Shown here: positions 1-8,948 of the stretch, piece by piece | Layout: every line of letters starts with the position of its first letter | How positions within the stretch are numbered: position 1 is the stretch's first letter | Origin: Marinobacter maroccanus | GTDB taxonomy: Bacteria; Pseudomonadota; Gammaproteobacteria; Pseudomonadales; Oleiphilaceae | Length of the DNA stretch: 64,000 nucleotides | Direction of reading: 5' to 3' | Assembly: GCF_002933275.1 (NCBI RefSeq) | Contig: NZ_PSSX01000006.1 | Location: 124,001-188,000, forward strand | Translations under genes and position numbers: made by a program | Notes under the pieces: generated by a model | Database searches by the model: none | What the model was told of the DNA's origin: nothing | What the model saw: only the letters and a program-made list of their open reading frames with translations

Positions 1-1159
1 TCGTGACATTGAATACCGGCCGCATCCTTCCACCCAGACCGGACATCAATTGCAGTATGTAGGGCGACATTAAAAGCATGGTGTACTGGGTCAGAGCGCT
101 TTTGGGCAGCTTCTGCAGATGCTCTTTCGCCCTGCGGGTGGAGGACTTGATGTTCTGCAGGCGGGTTAGCGGATCCGCCTCGTCGGTTGCCAGGGAAGCG
201 ATCATGAAACTGATCTGTGTGCCTACACCCTGGTCGTCAGACGGCCGGATATTGACCGGGATGCCAGCGGTGAGGGCTGTGTCCGGAAGTTCATCCTGTT
301 CCAGAAGAAAACGTCTCAGGGCGGTGCCGCAAAGATACAGAACGATATCGTTCAGGGAGCCGCCGGAAACATGAGCAAGCTCTTTGATCCGGTCCAGTTG
401 ATAGTGCTGGGTGGCGAACCGGCGCTGGCCGGTGACCCGGTGATTGATCTTGGATACGGGCCCGGTGAACGGCGCTGTCAGGCCGTCCTCCGGGTGACGG
501 ACTGAATGCACCAGCCGGTTGCCCGCCTGCCACAGACGTGGCGCCATATCCGCCTGCAGTTTCAGGGCATCCATGGCCTGTGAAACGGCACCGGGCACAC
601 TGGCCTCGGAGTCAGATTTGCTGCCGCGACGACGCTCCGGGCGCACCGACCAGGGGGGTGGCATATCCCTTTTATCGGGATCTGTCGTCAACACCCTTTG
701 CATCAGGCGAACACCGCTGATGCCATCAATCATGGAATGATGCATCTTGGTATAAAGCGCAAACCGGTTATTTTCCAGTCCCTCGATAACGTGGCACTCC
801 CAGAGCGGGCGGGCAAAATCCAGGGGGTTGGAATGCAGGCGCGATACCAGAATACCCAGTTCACGTTCACCGCCGGGGCGGGGTAGCGCCGAGTGGCGCA
901 CGTGGTAGTCCAGGTCGATGTCCTTGTCGACTTTCCAGGCCGGGGCCAGTACCCGACCCAACAGTCCGGACCAGGCAAGCTTGTAACCCCAGGGAGGCGC
1001 TACGTCACCGGTTTCTTTCATGCGGGTCACCATGTCCCGTAGAAAGGTTTCAGGGGCGCCCTCCGGTAGCGAAAATATCTGCAGGTTGCCCACGTGCATG
1101 GGTGTGTCTTCAGATTCTACGGCCAGCCAAGAGGCATCCAGGGTTCCCAGGCGTTTCAT
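1..1159 (-). CDS. Wax ester synthase / diacylglycerol acyltransferase (WS/DGAT), 3' end beyond window
   Basis: Left-truncated gene; 386 codons lie in the window and the C-terminus is missing. WS/DGAT enzymes esterify acyl-CoA to fatty alcohols or diacylglycerol, making storage wax esters or triacylglycerol. The reading begins MKRLGTLDASWLAVES, a typical family N-terminus, and carries the catalytic HHxxxDG motif as H140-H141-SMI-D145-G146. A PLWECHVIEGL block lies at about 118-128 and a SLNDIVL block later, both usual in the family. The ATG at 1159-1157 follows a purine-rich stretch with an AAGGA close to the start, so the start is supported. It is transcribed away from the BASS transporter gene, with a perfect palindrome in the shared upstream region. 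WS/DGAT genes are a hallmark of Marinobacter, often in several paralogs; which paralog this is cannot be told. Confidence 0.93.
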   Translation of the reverse strand, partial: MKRLGTLDASWLAVESEDTPMHVGNLQIFSLPEGAPETFLRDMVTRMKETGDVAPPWGYKLAWSGLLGRVLAPAWKVDKDIDLDYHVRHSALPRPGGERELGILVSRLHSNPLDFARPLWECHVIEGLENNRFALYTKMHHSMIDGISGVRLMQRVLTTDPDKRDMPPPWSVRPERRRGSKSDSEASVPGAVSQAMDALKLQADMAPRLWQAGNRLVHSVRHPEDGLTAPFTGPVSKINHRVTGQRRFATQHYQLDRIKELAHVSGGSLNDIVLYLCGTALRRFLLEQDELPDTALTAGIPVNIRPSDDQGVGTQISFMIASLATDEADPLTRLQNIKSSTRRAKEHLQKLPKSALTQYTMLLMSPYILQLMSGLGGRMRPVFNVT

Positions 1160-1203
1160 TCCTTGTGTGTCTCCACCAGTGTCCAGGTATTTTAATTGTC
1201 TGA

Positions 1204-1219
1204 TGCAAGTATACTTGCA
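1204..1219. promoter_or_regulatory. Perfect 16-bp palindrome in a divergent promoter region
   Basis: TGCAAGTATACTTGCA is exactly self-complementary. It lies 45 bp upstream of the WS/DGAT start and about 157 bp upstream of the BASS transporter start. Length, symmetry and position suit an operator for a dimeric regulator. I do not recognise the consensus, and no regulator gene lies adjacent in the window. Confidence 0.5.
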
Positions 1220-1375
1220 ACTGCTTTGTGACACGATGCTTGCGGTCATAAACTTGCCGGTTTTTACGGCGTTTGACCGTTACACGCTGTTGCCGTTGAA
1301 GGCTCCCGAAAGGGAGCAGTGTGTGCTACTTTTCATCGGTTGGTCGCAGTAAAAACAAAAACATCCGGAGGCGTT

Positions 1376-2260
1376 GTGGAATCCAGCCCGCTTATCTCGG
1401 CAGGTCTGCCGATTGCTCTGTTCATTATCATGATCGGTATCGGCATGACCCTGACGATACGTGATTTCCGCCAGGTGGCGGTGTATCCGAAAGGGATGAT
1501 TGTCGGAACGGTTGCCCAGATTCTTGTCATGCCGATCATCGCCTTCATGCTGGCCACATTGCTGGCGGTTCCGCCGGCCATCGCCGTCGGTCTGGTGATC
1601 ATTGCCGCCTGCCCCGGGGGCACCACCTCGAATCTGTTTGTGCTGCTCTCACGGGGTAATATTGCGCTCTCCATCGTGCTGACCGTCAGCGCCAGCCTGA
1701 TCACCATCCTTACTTTGCCCCTGTTCACCAACATTGCGCTTCAGCACTACATGGGAACTGAAGAGAACATCGTGCTGCCGGTATGGAAAACCGTGGGTAT
1801 GCTGATCGGCATCGTGCTCTTCCCGGTAGCCATCGGGATGGTGGTTCGTACCCGCAAGCCGGAGGTTGCCCGTAAGGCAGAAAGCATTGTGAGTATCTTT
1901 GGCGGTATCGTGCTGGCGGTCCTGATTGTGGCGCTGGTGTACGGGGTTCGTGACCAGATCTGGGAGCTTCTTAAACAGGCGGGGCCGGCCACCATCCTGT
2001 TGAATCTGGCCGGTATCGGCCTGGGCCTTGCAGCCGGTCGTGTGGCGGGCCTGACCCAACGGGAATCGCTTGCGGTGGCGGTCGAACTGGGTGTAAAGAA
2101 CGGTACCATTGCATTGATGGTCACCCTGACGCTACTTGAGTCCAGTGCCATGTCCATTCCTGCAGCGGTATACGGGGTGCTGATGTTCCCGATCGGCTTT
2201 GTTCTGGCCATGTACGGCCGGAGCATCATTCCCATTTCGACGGTACAGAGCAAAAACTGA
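1376..2260 (+). CDS. BASS/SBF-family sodium-coupled organic anion symporter
   Basis: A 294-aa polytopic membrane protein of the bile acid:sodium symporter (SBF) family, which takes up or exports organic anions with Na+. About nine hydrophobic segments are visible. The family-typical CPGGTTSNLF block (about residues 79-88) occupies a helix-crossover Na+-site position, and a second conserved stretch reads ELGVKNGTIAL. I chose GTG at 1376 because GGAGG at 1367-1371 sits four bases upstream; an in-frame GTG at 1319 has no such support. The next gene, a CidA/LrgA protein, starts 15 bp after the stop, followed at once by LrgB, so the three look like one operon. The substrate is unknown; the LrgAB company hints at a small organic acid such as glycolate or glycerate (inference). 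Confidence 0.85.
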   Translation: MESSPLISAGLPIALFIIMIGIGMTLTIRDFRQVAVYPKGMIVGTVAQILVMPIIAFMLATLLAVPPAIAVGLVIIAACPGGTTSNLFVLLSRGNIALSIVLTVSASLITILTLPLFTNIALQHYMGTEENIVLPVWKTVGMLIGIVLFPVAIGMVVRTRKPEVARKAESIVSIFGGIVLAVLIVALVYGVRDQIWELLKQAGPATILLNLAGIGLGLAAGRVAGLTQRESLAVAVELGVKNGTIALMVTLTLLESSAMSIPAAVYGVLMFPIGFVLAMYGRSIIPISTVQSKN

Positions 2261-2275
2261 CTGGAGTCCTGCGTT

Positions 2276-2656
2276 ATGCAGTTCCTGAACGGCATTACCC
2301 TGCTGCTGGTTTATCAACTGGTGGGGGAGATTACAGTCCGACTGCTGGGCCTGCCTATCCCCGGGCCGGTGCTTGGCATGGTGATGCTGTTCGTGACCCT
2401 GATGATCCGGGGCAAGGCCCCGGAATCTGTGGATCAGGCATCTACGGCCTTGCTCAGCCATCTCTCACTTCTGTTTGTCCCCGCCGGCGTAGGCATGATG
2501 GCGCATTTTGGCCGCATTGCCGACGAGTGGGTTCCGATAACCCTGGCGCTGCTGTTGAGTACGGTTATCACCATGGTCGCCACCGCTCTGATCATGCAGG
2601 TGACCACTCGCTGGTTTGCCAAGCCTCTCCCGGAAAAGGAGGGCGGCGATGAATGA
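2276..2656 (+). CDS. lrgA: CidA/LrgA family membrane protein
   Basis: A 126-aa protein of normal family length with four hydrophobic segments and the motif GLPIPGPVLGMVML near the N-terminus, diagnostic of CidA/LrgA. These small proteins resemble holins and pair with LrgB/CidB proteins; characterised homologues act in murein hydrolase or cell-death control, or in pyruvate and glycolate transport. The ATG follows GGAGTCCTGCGTT. The gene ends inside the start region of lrgB (8-bp overlap with the chosen ATG), which suggests translational coupling. Function here is inferred from family and operon only. Confidence 0.88.
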   Translation: MQFLNGITLLLVYQLVGEITVRLLGLPIPGPVLGMVMLFVTLMIRGKAPESVDQASTALLSHLSLLFVPAGVGMMAHFGRIADEWVPITLALLLSTVITMVATALIMQVTTRWFAKPLPEKEGGDE

Positions 2657-3386
2657 GCCGGGCCTGAAAGACATCTGGGTCTACCTTTCCGCGTCGCCCC
2701 TCCTCGGGCTAACGATTACGCTGGTGGCCTATGGCCTGGCCTACCGGCTGTACCTGAAAACCAATTCCAATCCGTTGGCCAATCCGGTGGTCACGTCCGT
2801 GGCCATGCTCATCATTCTGTTGCTGGCGACAGGCACCTCCTACAGCGATTATTTTGAAGGCGGCCAGTTTGTTCACTTTCTGCTGGGCCCGGCGACGGTG
2901 GCGCTGGCTGTTCCCCTGTATCAGCAGTTTTCCAGGCTTCGACAGCTCTGGTTGCCGGTAACGATTTCGCTCTTCTGCGGCGTTGTCATCGCCGCCGGCA
3001 GCTCCATTGGCCTGGCTCGTCTTCTGGGTGGATCCACCGAGATCCAGATGTCCCTGGCACCGAAGTCGGCAACGGCGCCAGTGGCCATGGGGATTTCTGA
3101 AAAAATCGGGGGGCTTCCGTCATTGACGGCTGTATTGGTGGTCATCACCGGCATCACGGGCGCCGTTCTGGGCACCAAGCTTTTTGAGTGGATCCGGGTT
3201 CGGGACGACACCGCCAAAGGTATTGCCATGGGCGTTGCAGCTCACGGCATCGGCACAGCCCGGGCGTTTCAGGTAAGCTCGCAGATGGGTGCCTTCTCCG
3301 GTCTGGCGATGGCGCTTTCTGCCTTCGCTACGGCCCTGCTGGTGCCCTGGCTGGTTGATCTTCTTGAAGCCTGGATCCCCGCCTGA
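2649..3386 (+). CDS. lrgB: LrgB/CidB family membrane protein
   Basis: A 245-aa multi-pass protein. The LrgB signature is clear: SLAPKSATAPVAMGISEKIGG in the middle, then MGVAAHGIGTARAF. Start chosen at ATG 2649, preceded by AAAAGGAGGGCGGCG; an earlier in-frame ATG at 2616 lies further inside lrgA and would add 11 residues. LrgB is the obligate partner of LrgA. In plants an LrgA-LrgB fusion, PLGG1, exports plastid glycolate and glycerate, and a BASS-family protein (BASS6) assists; the BASS gene directly upstream here makes that comparison interesting. No LytSR-type two-component regulator is present in the window. Confidence 0.9.
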   Translation: MNEPGLKDIWVYLSASPLLGLTITLVAYGLAYRLYLKTNSNPLANPVVTSVAMLIILLLATGTSYSDYFEGGQFVHFLLGPATVALAVPLYQQFSRLRQLWLPVTISLFCGVVIAAGSSIGLARLLGGSTEIQMSLAPKSATAPVAMGISEKIGGLPSLTAVLVVITGITGAVLGTKLFEWIRVRDDTAKGIAMGVAAHGIGTARAFQVSSQMGAFSGLAMALSAFATALLVPWLVDLLEAWIPA

Positions 3387-3547
3387 TTCTGCTACTTTGG
3401 AACCACGACCAAGATCCTATAAAAAGCAATTTAAATGTTTATTTAAGAATGGCCTTCTGATGGGTTGAATGGGATGACACCAATTCCCCATCGCTGGCGT
3501 ACCCGTTATCAAGAGAAATCTTGATGGGCGAACCCTGAGGAGGCCTT

Positions 3548-5623
3548 TTGAACAAGAATAACTACCTGGCAGCGTTTGTTCTGTCAGCGGCGTGTATTTC
3601 GATCTCGTTTCCAGCAATTGCACAGTCGTCATTGAACAACGAAGATGAGCTGGTGCTGCAGGTAACCGCCCCACGGCTGGTTCGGGATTTGTATGAAACC
3701 CCCGCTGCGGTCTCTGTTATCAACGCGCCTGATATCCGTGAGGGCCAGCAGCGTCTGCAACTGGATGAGTCCCTCAATACCGTACCTGGCCTGTTCTTTC
3801 AGAACCGCTACAACTTCGCCCAGAACCTCAGGTTGTCCACCCGTGGGTTCGGGGCCAGAGCGCCCTTTGGCATTCGTGGTATTCGCATTCAGGTTGATGG
3901 CATCCCCTACACGCTCCCGGACGGCCAGTCCCAGATCGATGCCATTGATCTGGATTCGGCCCAACGAATCGAGGTCATCCGGGGGCCAGCGTCGGTTCAA
4001 TACGGCAATGCCGCCGGCGGTGTCATCGATATTTCCACGGCGTTGGGTGATGAGCTTCCCGAGGGTGGTCGGCTTCGCCTTGACGGCGGCAGTGACGACT
4101 ATCGCAAGGCGGCAATACAGGGTAACGGCGTTGATGGTGATACCAGCGGGATAGCCACGCTCTCCTGGCTGACGGTTGATGGCCACCGGGAGCAGAGCGA
4201 GGCGGAAAAAGCGCTGTTCAACGCCCGTGTCGCACGAGACCTGGATTCTGGACGGCGTGTGACAGCCACGTTCAACGCCTTACACAACCCGAAATCCGAA
4301 GACCCGGGCGGGCTCACCCTGGCCCAGGCGGAAGAGGATCCGGGGCAGGCTACCGCGCTTGCCAAGAGGCTGGATAGTAGCCAGACCGTAAACCAGCAGA
4401 CCATGGGCGTGAGATGGGAAGATTCGGCGGTCCTGCCCGGCCAACTCACTCTCGATACCTTCTACACCCACCGGGATTTTGCCCAGCAACTGCCGTTCCC
4501 GGGCAGCAGCCGGGTGGCCTACGACCGGCACTTTTACGGTATCAGCTCCGAGTACCAGCAGGAATCGGCAGTCGCCGGGTTGCCCCTGGTGTGGGTTACC
4601 GGTATTGATGTGCACCATCAGTCCGACGATCGGCGCCGCTATTCGGTGGCTATCGATGGCGATATCACCGGCCAGACCCAGGCGGAAAACCAGAGCGCCA
4701 CTAATGTGGCGGTATTTGGCCAGGGCGATCTGGCGATTAGCGATGCACTCAACCTATCCCTCGGCGTCCGGTTCGATCGGTTGCGCCTGGCCATTGACGA
4801 CGACTGGCTGCAAGACGGCGAGGATGATTCGGGCAACCGGACTTTCCGGGAGTACAGTGGTGTTGCCGGCATCAGCTACAAGCTGGCGCCAAGGCACCAG
4901 GTGTACGCAACCATCGGCACAGCGTTCGAATCGCCCACCTTTACCGAGTTTGCCAACCCCAGCGGCGGCGGCTTCAATCCCGAGCTGGAACCGCAGCAGG
5001 CATTGAATCGCGAGCTGGGAATGCGCGGTATGCTGGGCGCAGGGTTGAGCTATGATATGGCCCTGTTCTCAATCCGGGTGGAAGACGAGATCCTGCCGTT
5101 CAATGTGGGTGACCAGACTTTCTACGAAAACGCAGGTGAAACCCGGCGCAATGGTTTTGAACTGGGCCTGGCATGGGAACTTTCCTACGCCTGGCGGGTA
5201 ACCAGCGCCCTGACTCTTGCCGATTACGAATTACGGGACTTTGTTGATGAACAGGGCAACGATGCCAGTGGCAATGCCATTCCCGGGCTGCCGGAACAAC
5301 TCTGGGTGAGCGAGTTGGAGTGGCGCGGATCAGCCGGTCGTTTTGCGGCCCTGGAGTGGCAATATGTCGGGGAGTTCTACGCCGAGAACAGCAACCAGAC
5401 CCTGGTGAGTGATTACTGGCTGGTCGGTCTGCGTGCCGGCGATTCAGTCCGGATGGCGGATCAGACCCTGAACCTGTATGCCGGCATCCGCAATCTGCTG
5501 GATCAGGAGTACTTCAGTAACGTCAGGATCAATGCCAACGCGAACCGCCCGGTGGAAGATCGGGTCTATTTCGAGCCCGGTCCCGGAAGAACTTTTTATG
5601 CGGGCCTGGAATGGGTATTCTGA
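3548..5623 (+). CDS. TonB-dependent outer-membrane receptor (siderophore type)
   Basis: A 691-aa outer-membrane active transporter. A signal peptide ends around AIAQ (residue 26). It is followed by a TonB-box-like stretch (DELVLQVTA), a plug domain (about 45-165, with LRLSTRGFGARAPFGIRGI and the VEVIRGPASVQYG-like block read here as IEVIRGPASVQYGNAAGG), and a 22-strand-type barrel ending in aromatic F. The TTG start at 3548 is supported by GAGGAGG eight bases upstream. Similarity in style is to FecA/PupB-like ferric siderophore receptors, but no FecIR-type sigma/anti-sigma genes and no N-terminal signalling extension are present, so the ligand is open. It stands alone, followed by TrpB2. Confidence 0.9.
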   Translation: MNKNNYLAAFVLSAACISISFPAIAQSSLNNEDELVLQVTAPRLVRDLYETPAAVSVINAPDIREGQQRLQLDESLNTVPGLFFQNRYNFAQNLRLSTRGFGARAPFGIRGIRIQVDGIPYTLPDGQSQIDAIDLDSAQRIEVIRGPASVQYGNAAGGVIDISTALGDELPEGGRLRLDGGSDDYRKAAIQGNGVDGDTSGIATLSWLTVDGHREQSEAEKALFNARVARDLDSGRRVTATFNALHNPKSEDPGGLTLAQAEEDPGQATALAKRLDSSQTVNQQTMGVRWEDSAVLPGQLTLDTFYTHRDFAQQLPFPGSSRVAYDRHFYGISSEYQQESAVAGLPLVWVTGIDVHHQSDDRRRYSVAIDGDITGQTQAENQSATNVAVFGQGDLAISDALNLSLGVRFDRLRLAIDDDWLQDGEDDSGNRTFREYSGVAGISYKLAPRHQVYATIGTAFESPTFTEFANPSGGGFNPELEPQQALNRELGMRGMLGAGLSYDMALFSIRVEDEILPFNVGDQTFYENAGETRRNGFELGLAWELSYAWRVTSALTLADYELRDFVDEQGNDASGNAIPGLPEQLWVSELEWRGSAGRFAALEWQYVGEFYAENSNQTLVSDYWLVGLRAGDSVRMADQTLNLYAGIRNLLDQEYFSNVRINANANRPVEDRVYFEPGPGRTFYAGLEWVF

Positions 5624-5661
5624 GGGGCGATAACAACACAAACAGTAGGGATTTTTAATTC

Positions 5662-7020
5662 ATGCAAACCAAGTTCCTTCTCGAAGAAAGCCAGATGCCG
5701 AAATACTGGTACAACCTGCAGGCGGATCTGCCTGAGCCGTTGCCCGCCGTGCTGCACCCGGGCACCCAGCAACCAGTGGGCCCGTCCGATCTCGAGCCGT
5801 TATTTCCGATGGCCCTGATTGAACAGGAAGTGACCACTGAGCGGGAAATCGAGATCCCTGAGCCGGTGCGTGACGTTTACAACCTCTGGCGGCCGGCGCC
5901 TCTTTACCGGGCGCATCGTCTCGAGAAAGCTCTTGGTACCCCGGCAAAAATCTTCTACAAATACGAAGGCGTCAGCCCGGCGGGCAGTCACAAACCGAAT
6001 ACTGCAATTCCCCAGGCTTTCTACAATCGTGAAGCGGGCATTCGCACCCTCACCACCGAAACCGGTGCAGGGCAGTGGGGCACATCGCTGTCCTTCGCCG
6101 GCTCCCTGTTTGATATCGACGTTACTGTGTTTCAGGTGCGGGTTTCCTACAACCAGAAGCCCTATCGCCGGGCTGTAATGGAAACCTACGGCGCCAAATG
6201 TGTGGCTTCGCCCTCGGAGCTGACCGAGTTTGGCCGCAAGGTGCTGGCTGAGACACCGGACCACACTGGTAGTCTGGGCATCGCCATCTCCGAAGCGGTG
6301 GAACTGGCGGTCAAGGACCCGAATACCAAGTATGCCCTGGGGTCGGTTCTCAACCATGTATTGCTTCACCAGAGCATTATCGGCCTGGAAGCCATGCAGC
6401 AGATGGAGATGGCGGACTGCTGGCCCGATGTGATTGTTGGTTGTACCGGCGGTGGTTCCAATTTTGCCGGCATCGCCTTCCCGTTCATGGGGCACGCCCT
6501 GAGGGGTGGCGAGAAATCCCGAATCGTGGCGGTAGAGCCCTCGGCCTGTCCCACGCTGACCCGGGGCAAGTATGCCTACGATTACGGCGATACCGCCCAT
6601 ATGACGCCATTGACCAAGATGCACACTCTCGGGTCAGGTTTTACGCCGCCGGGTTTCCACGCAGGTGGTTTGAGATACCACGGTATGGCACCGCTGGTGT
6701 CCCACGCCAAGGAACTGGGGCTGTTTGATGCGGTGTCTTACACCCAGCGGGAGTGTTTCGAGGCCGGCGTTCTGTTTGCGAGGAACGAAGGTATCGTGCC
6801 GGCTCCAGAGGCCAATCATGCGGTCAAGGGCGCCATCGATGAGGCCCTGCGCTGCAAGCGTGAAGGCAAGGAAGAGGTGATCCTGTTCAACCTCTGCGGT
6901 CATGGCCATTTTGATATGGCGGCCTATACCTCCTACTTCGCGGGTGAACTGAGTGACCACGAATACGACGAACAGGAACTGGCGATGGCGCTGTCCGGGC
7001 TGCCCTCGGTCAACGCCTGA
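5662..7020 (+). CDS. trpB2: Tryptophan synthase beta-like protein, TrpB2 type
   Basis: A 452-aa PLP enzyme of fold type II. The long N-terminal extension and the block [16 protein letters not shown] identify the TrpB2 branch rather than the TrpB1 partner of TrpA; Lys111 in that block is the Schiff-base lysine. The phosphate-binding loop appears as [10 protein letters not shown], and the [11 protein letters not shown] segment matches the substrate-carboxylate loop. TrpB2 condenses serine with indole, probably without TrpA, and is thought to salvage indole. No trpA or other trp gene lies nearby. The gene ends immediately before the convergent PhoD-like gene with no spacer. The start at ATG 5662 has only a weak upstream AGGG; an internal ATG 33 bases later is possible. 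Confidence 0.92.
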   Translation: MQTKFLLEESQMPKYWYNLQADLPEPLPAVLHPGTQQPVGPSDLEPLFPMALIEQEVTTEREIEIPEPVRDVYNLWRPAPLYRAHRLEKALGTPAKIFYKYEGVSPAGSHKPNTAIPQAFYNREAGIRTLTTETGAGQWGTSLSFAGSLFDIDVTVFQVRVSYNQKPYRRAVMETYGAKCVASPSELTEFGRKVLAETPDHTGSLGIAISEAVELAVKDPNTKYALGSVLNHVLLHQSIIGLEAMQQMEMADCWPDVIVGCTGGGSNFAGIAFPFMGHALRGGEKSRIVAVEPSACPTLTRGKYAYDYGDTAHMTPLTKMHTLGSGFTPPGFHAGGLRYHGMAPLVSHAKELGLFDAVSYTQRECFEAGVLFARNEGIVPAPEANHAVKGAIDEALRCKREGKEEVILFNLCGHGHFDMAAYTSYFAGELSDHEYDEQELAMALSGLPSVNA

Positions 7021-8946
7021 TCAGTCTTCTTTAACCCGCCGCTGAAAAACCGTACCCCCGCCGCCGGCATCCAGTTGCCGGATGGCGGTGGGCGCGCCCT
7101 CGTCGTCCAGCCGCACGTCGCCAATGCCTGCCCCGTTCCATAAGCGCTCTCCGGCCTCCCGGTCTTCGGGCAGTCTGGGTGAAATCCACATGCGCCGTCT
7201 CTTGGTGAACCAGTTCAGGGGCGACCAGGGCGCGAACAGCCAGCGATTGAGCCGGTCCAGCCATTCCAGAAGGGCATTGGGGAATTCGTTCTTGATACCG
7301 CTACTGGTGATCTGCCAGACATGGGGGCCGTTCTGCTTGTGGCGCAGCCGTACATCGTAGGCAAACGAATAGTGGACATCCCCTGACAGAATCACGAAGT
7401 GTCTGGGCGTTCGGGGGTGGCCGAAAATATTGAGCAGCACACTGGCGGCGCCCCGATGCGCCATCCAGTTTTCGGCGTCTACCAGCAGAGGCTTGCCAAA
7501 GAAGGTAAACACCCGCTGGATCATCTCAATCAGCTTTACCCCGAACATGGGCGCCGGCGATACCACCACCACAGCGTCCTCGCCCATGATCTCGTGCTGG
7601 AAATCGGTCAGTGATTCCCAGTCCATCAGGCCGGACGGGTGACTGCGGCGGATTTCACTGCGCCAGCGATGGGTGCGTGTGTCCAGCACCACCAGTCGGG
7701 GGGATGTCGGCAGGCTGTAGTGCCAGTGTTGAAAGTGGAACAACTGGTCGATCAGGTCATCATGAATGGCCTTGTCCAGCTCGTGCTGTTCGTTGCTGGA
7801 CTCGAAAAGCTTCTGACACTGCCCGATCAGCTCCCGGAAATTGCCCGGCTGGTTGCCCCAGCCCTGGCACAAGAGATAGCCCAGCAGGGCATTACCGATG
7901 ATGCGTCGGGAAAAGGGGTGTTCGTAGGCGGTGGTTTCCCAGAGCGCGGAAAGGTTCCAGTCGTCCGTAACATCATGATCATCAAAGATCATGTAGACGG
8001 GTACGTTGGCCATGGCGCGCGCTGCCCGTGGAAGGCTCCTGCGGAACTCGTCGATGGCGGCCTGTTCGTTCCGGTAGCGTGCCAGTTCGTCCGGGTCATC
8101 GACCGGCTCAGCGTTGGTCACAAAAGCCCAGGGTTCCGGCGACCACACCAGCAGATACATGGCCATCACCTCGGCGAAGGAAATCAGGTGATTGCCGGCG
8201 TTCGCAGTGGTGAACACCGGCTTGCGAACACCGCCAAAGAAACGCTCGGTCAGATCCTCATTAAATTCGGACTCCGGCAGCAGTTCATCCCGGTGGTAAT
8301 AGGCATTCGCCACAGAGGTAAGTTCTCTGCTGTGGCTGAGCGAGGCGCCTTCCAGCGTTTCCTGATACAGCCCCAACTGGTGAATAACGCACTGGATAGC
8401 ATGCAGCATGGGCCCGGCCACATCGTCGGCGTAGACCTGGTCGCCGGTCATCAGCAGCAGGGAAGGGACGTCCTCAAGCTGTTCTGCCTTCTGCAGTTCC
8501 TCATCCACCCGAACCAGCCCGTCCCGGGAAGGATGGTGGGGGCGTCGGCAGGAGCCGTGGAGTATCCGGTCCAGTCTGGATTTCAGGGTAAAGCCCGGGC
8601 GCTCCCGGCCCTCGGGGCAAAGGTGCGGGGCCCATTCACCGATCCACCGAGGTGCGCCGGATCCGTTGGCGGTCAGTCCCAGGTCATAGTCCAGTCGTGT
8701 GTTATGGGGCAGGGCCGACTCAGGCGAAATTGTCAGCAGATTCAGCCAGGCTCGGGTACCGACTCTTAGCTGCACAATCTCTGAATCGGCTACCGGACGA
8801 TCCAGCAGGGGCTCTATGCCGTCGAATATCTGAATGGCGAACTCAGTCCGTTCGCTGGTTACCAGCCACAGAACCAGTGAGTCCGGCGCGGAATGACGTA
8901 GGATCGGGCCGGCCAGAACCGGCCCGAATTTGCCATCAGGCTCCAG
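7021..8946 (-). CDS. PhoD-like metallophosphatase/phosphodiesterase, probable CTG start
   Basis: A 641-aa protein with the alkaline phosphatase D fold. Metal-site motifs are visible: GDQVYADDVAGP, then FDDHDVTDDWN, then LSGDVHYSF. The frame stays open and clearly coding upstream of the first conventional start (GTG at 8775), with PILRHSAPDSLVLWLVTS, a family-typical N-terminal beta domain. The only well-placed initiation site is CTG at 8946, six bases after a GGAGGA that lies in the last codons of spoVR. So I start it there (inference). No export signal is evident, unlike classical PhoD. Two bases separate it from spoVR, making it the fourth gene of the prkA-DUF444-spoVR operon. Substrate unknown. 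Confidence 0.82.
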   Translation of the reverse strand: MEPDGKFGPVLAGPILRHSAPDSLVLWLVTSERTEFAIQIFDGIEPLLDRPVADSEIVQLRVGTRAWLNLLTISPESALPHNTRLDYDLGLTANGSGAPRWIGEWAPHLCPEGRERPGFTLKSRLDRILHGSCRRPHHPSRDGLVRVDEELQKAEQLEDVPSLLLMTGDQVYADDVAGPMLHAIQCVIHQLGLYQETLEGASLSHSRELTSVANAYYHRDELLPESEFNEDLTERFFGGVRKPVFTTANAGNHLISFAEVMAMYLLVWSPEPWAFVTNAEPVDDPDELARYRNEQAAIDEFRRSLPRAARAMANVPVYMIFDDHDVTDDWNLSALWETTAYEHPFSRRIIGNALLGYLLCQGWGNQPGNFRELIGQCQKLFESSNEQHELDKAIHDDLIDQLFHFQHWHYSLPTSPRLVVLDTRTHRWRSEIRRSHPSGLMDWESLTDFQHEIMGEDAVVVVSPAPMFGVKLIEMIQRVFTFFGKPLLVDAENWMAHRGAASVLLNIFGHPRTPRHFVILSGDVHYSFAYDVRLRHKQNGPHVWQITSSGIKNEFPNALLEWLDRLNRWLFAPWSPLNWFTKRRRMWISPRLPEDREAGERLWNGAGIGDVRLDDEGAPTAIRQLDAGGGGTVFQRRVKED

Positions 8947-8948
8947 AT

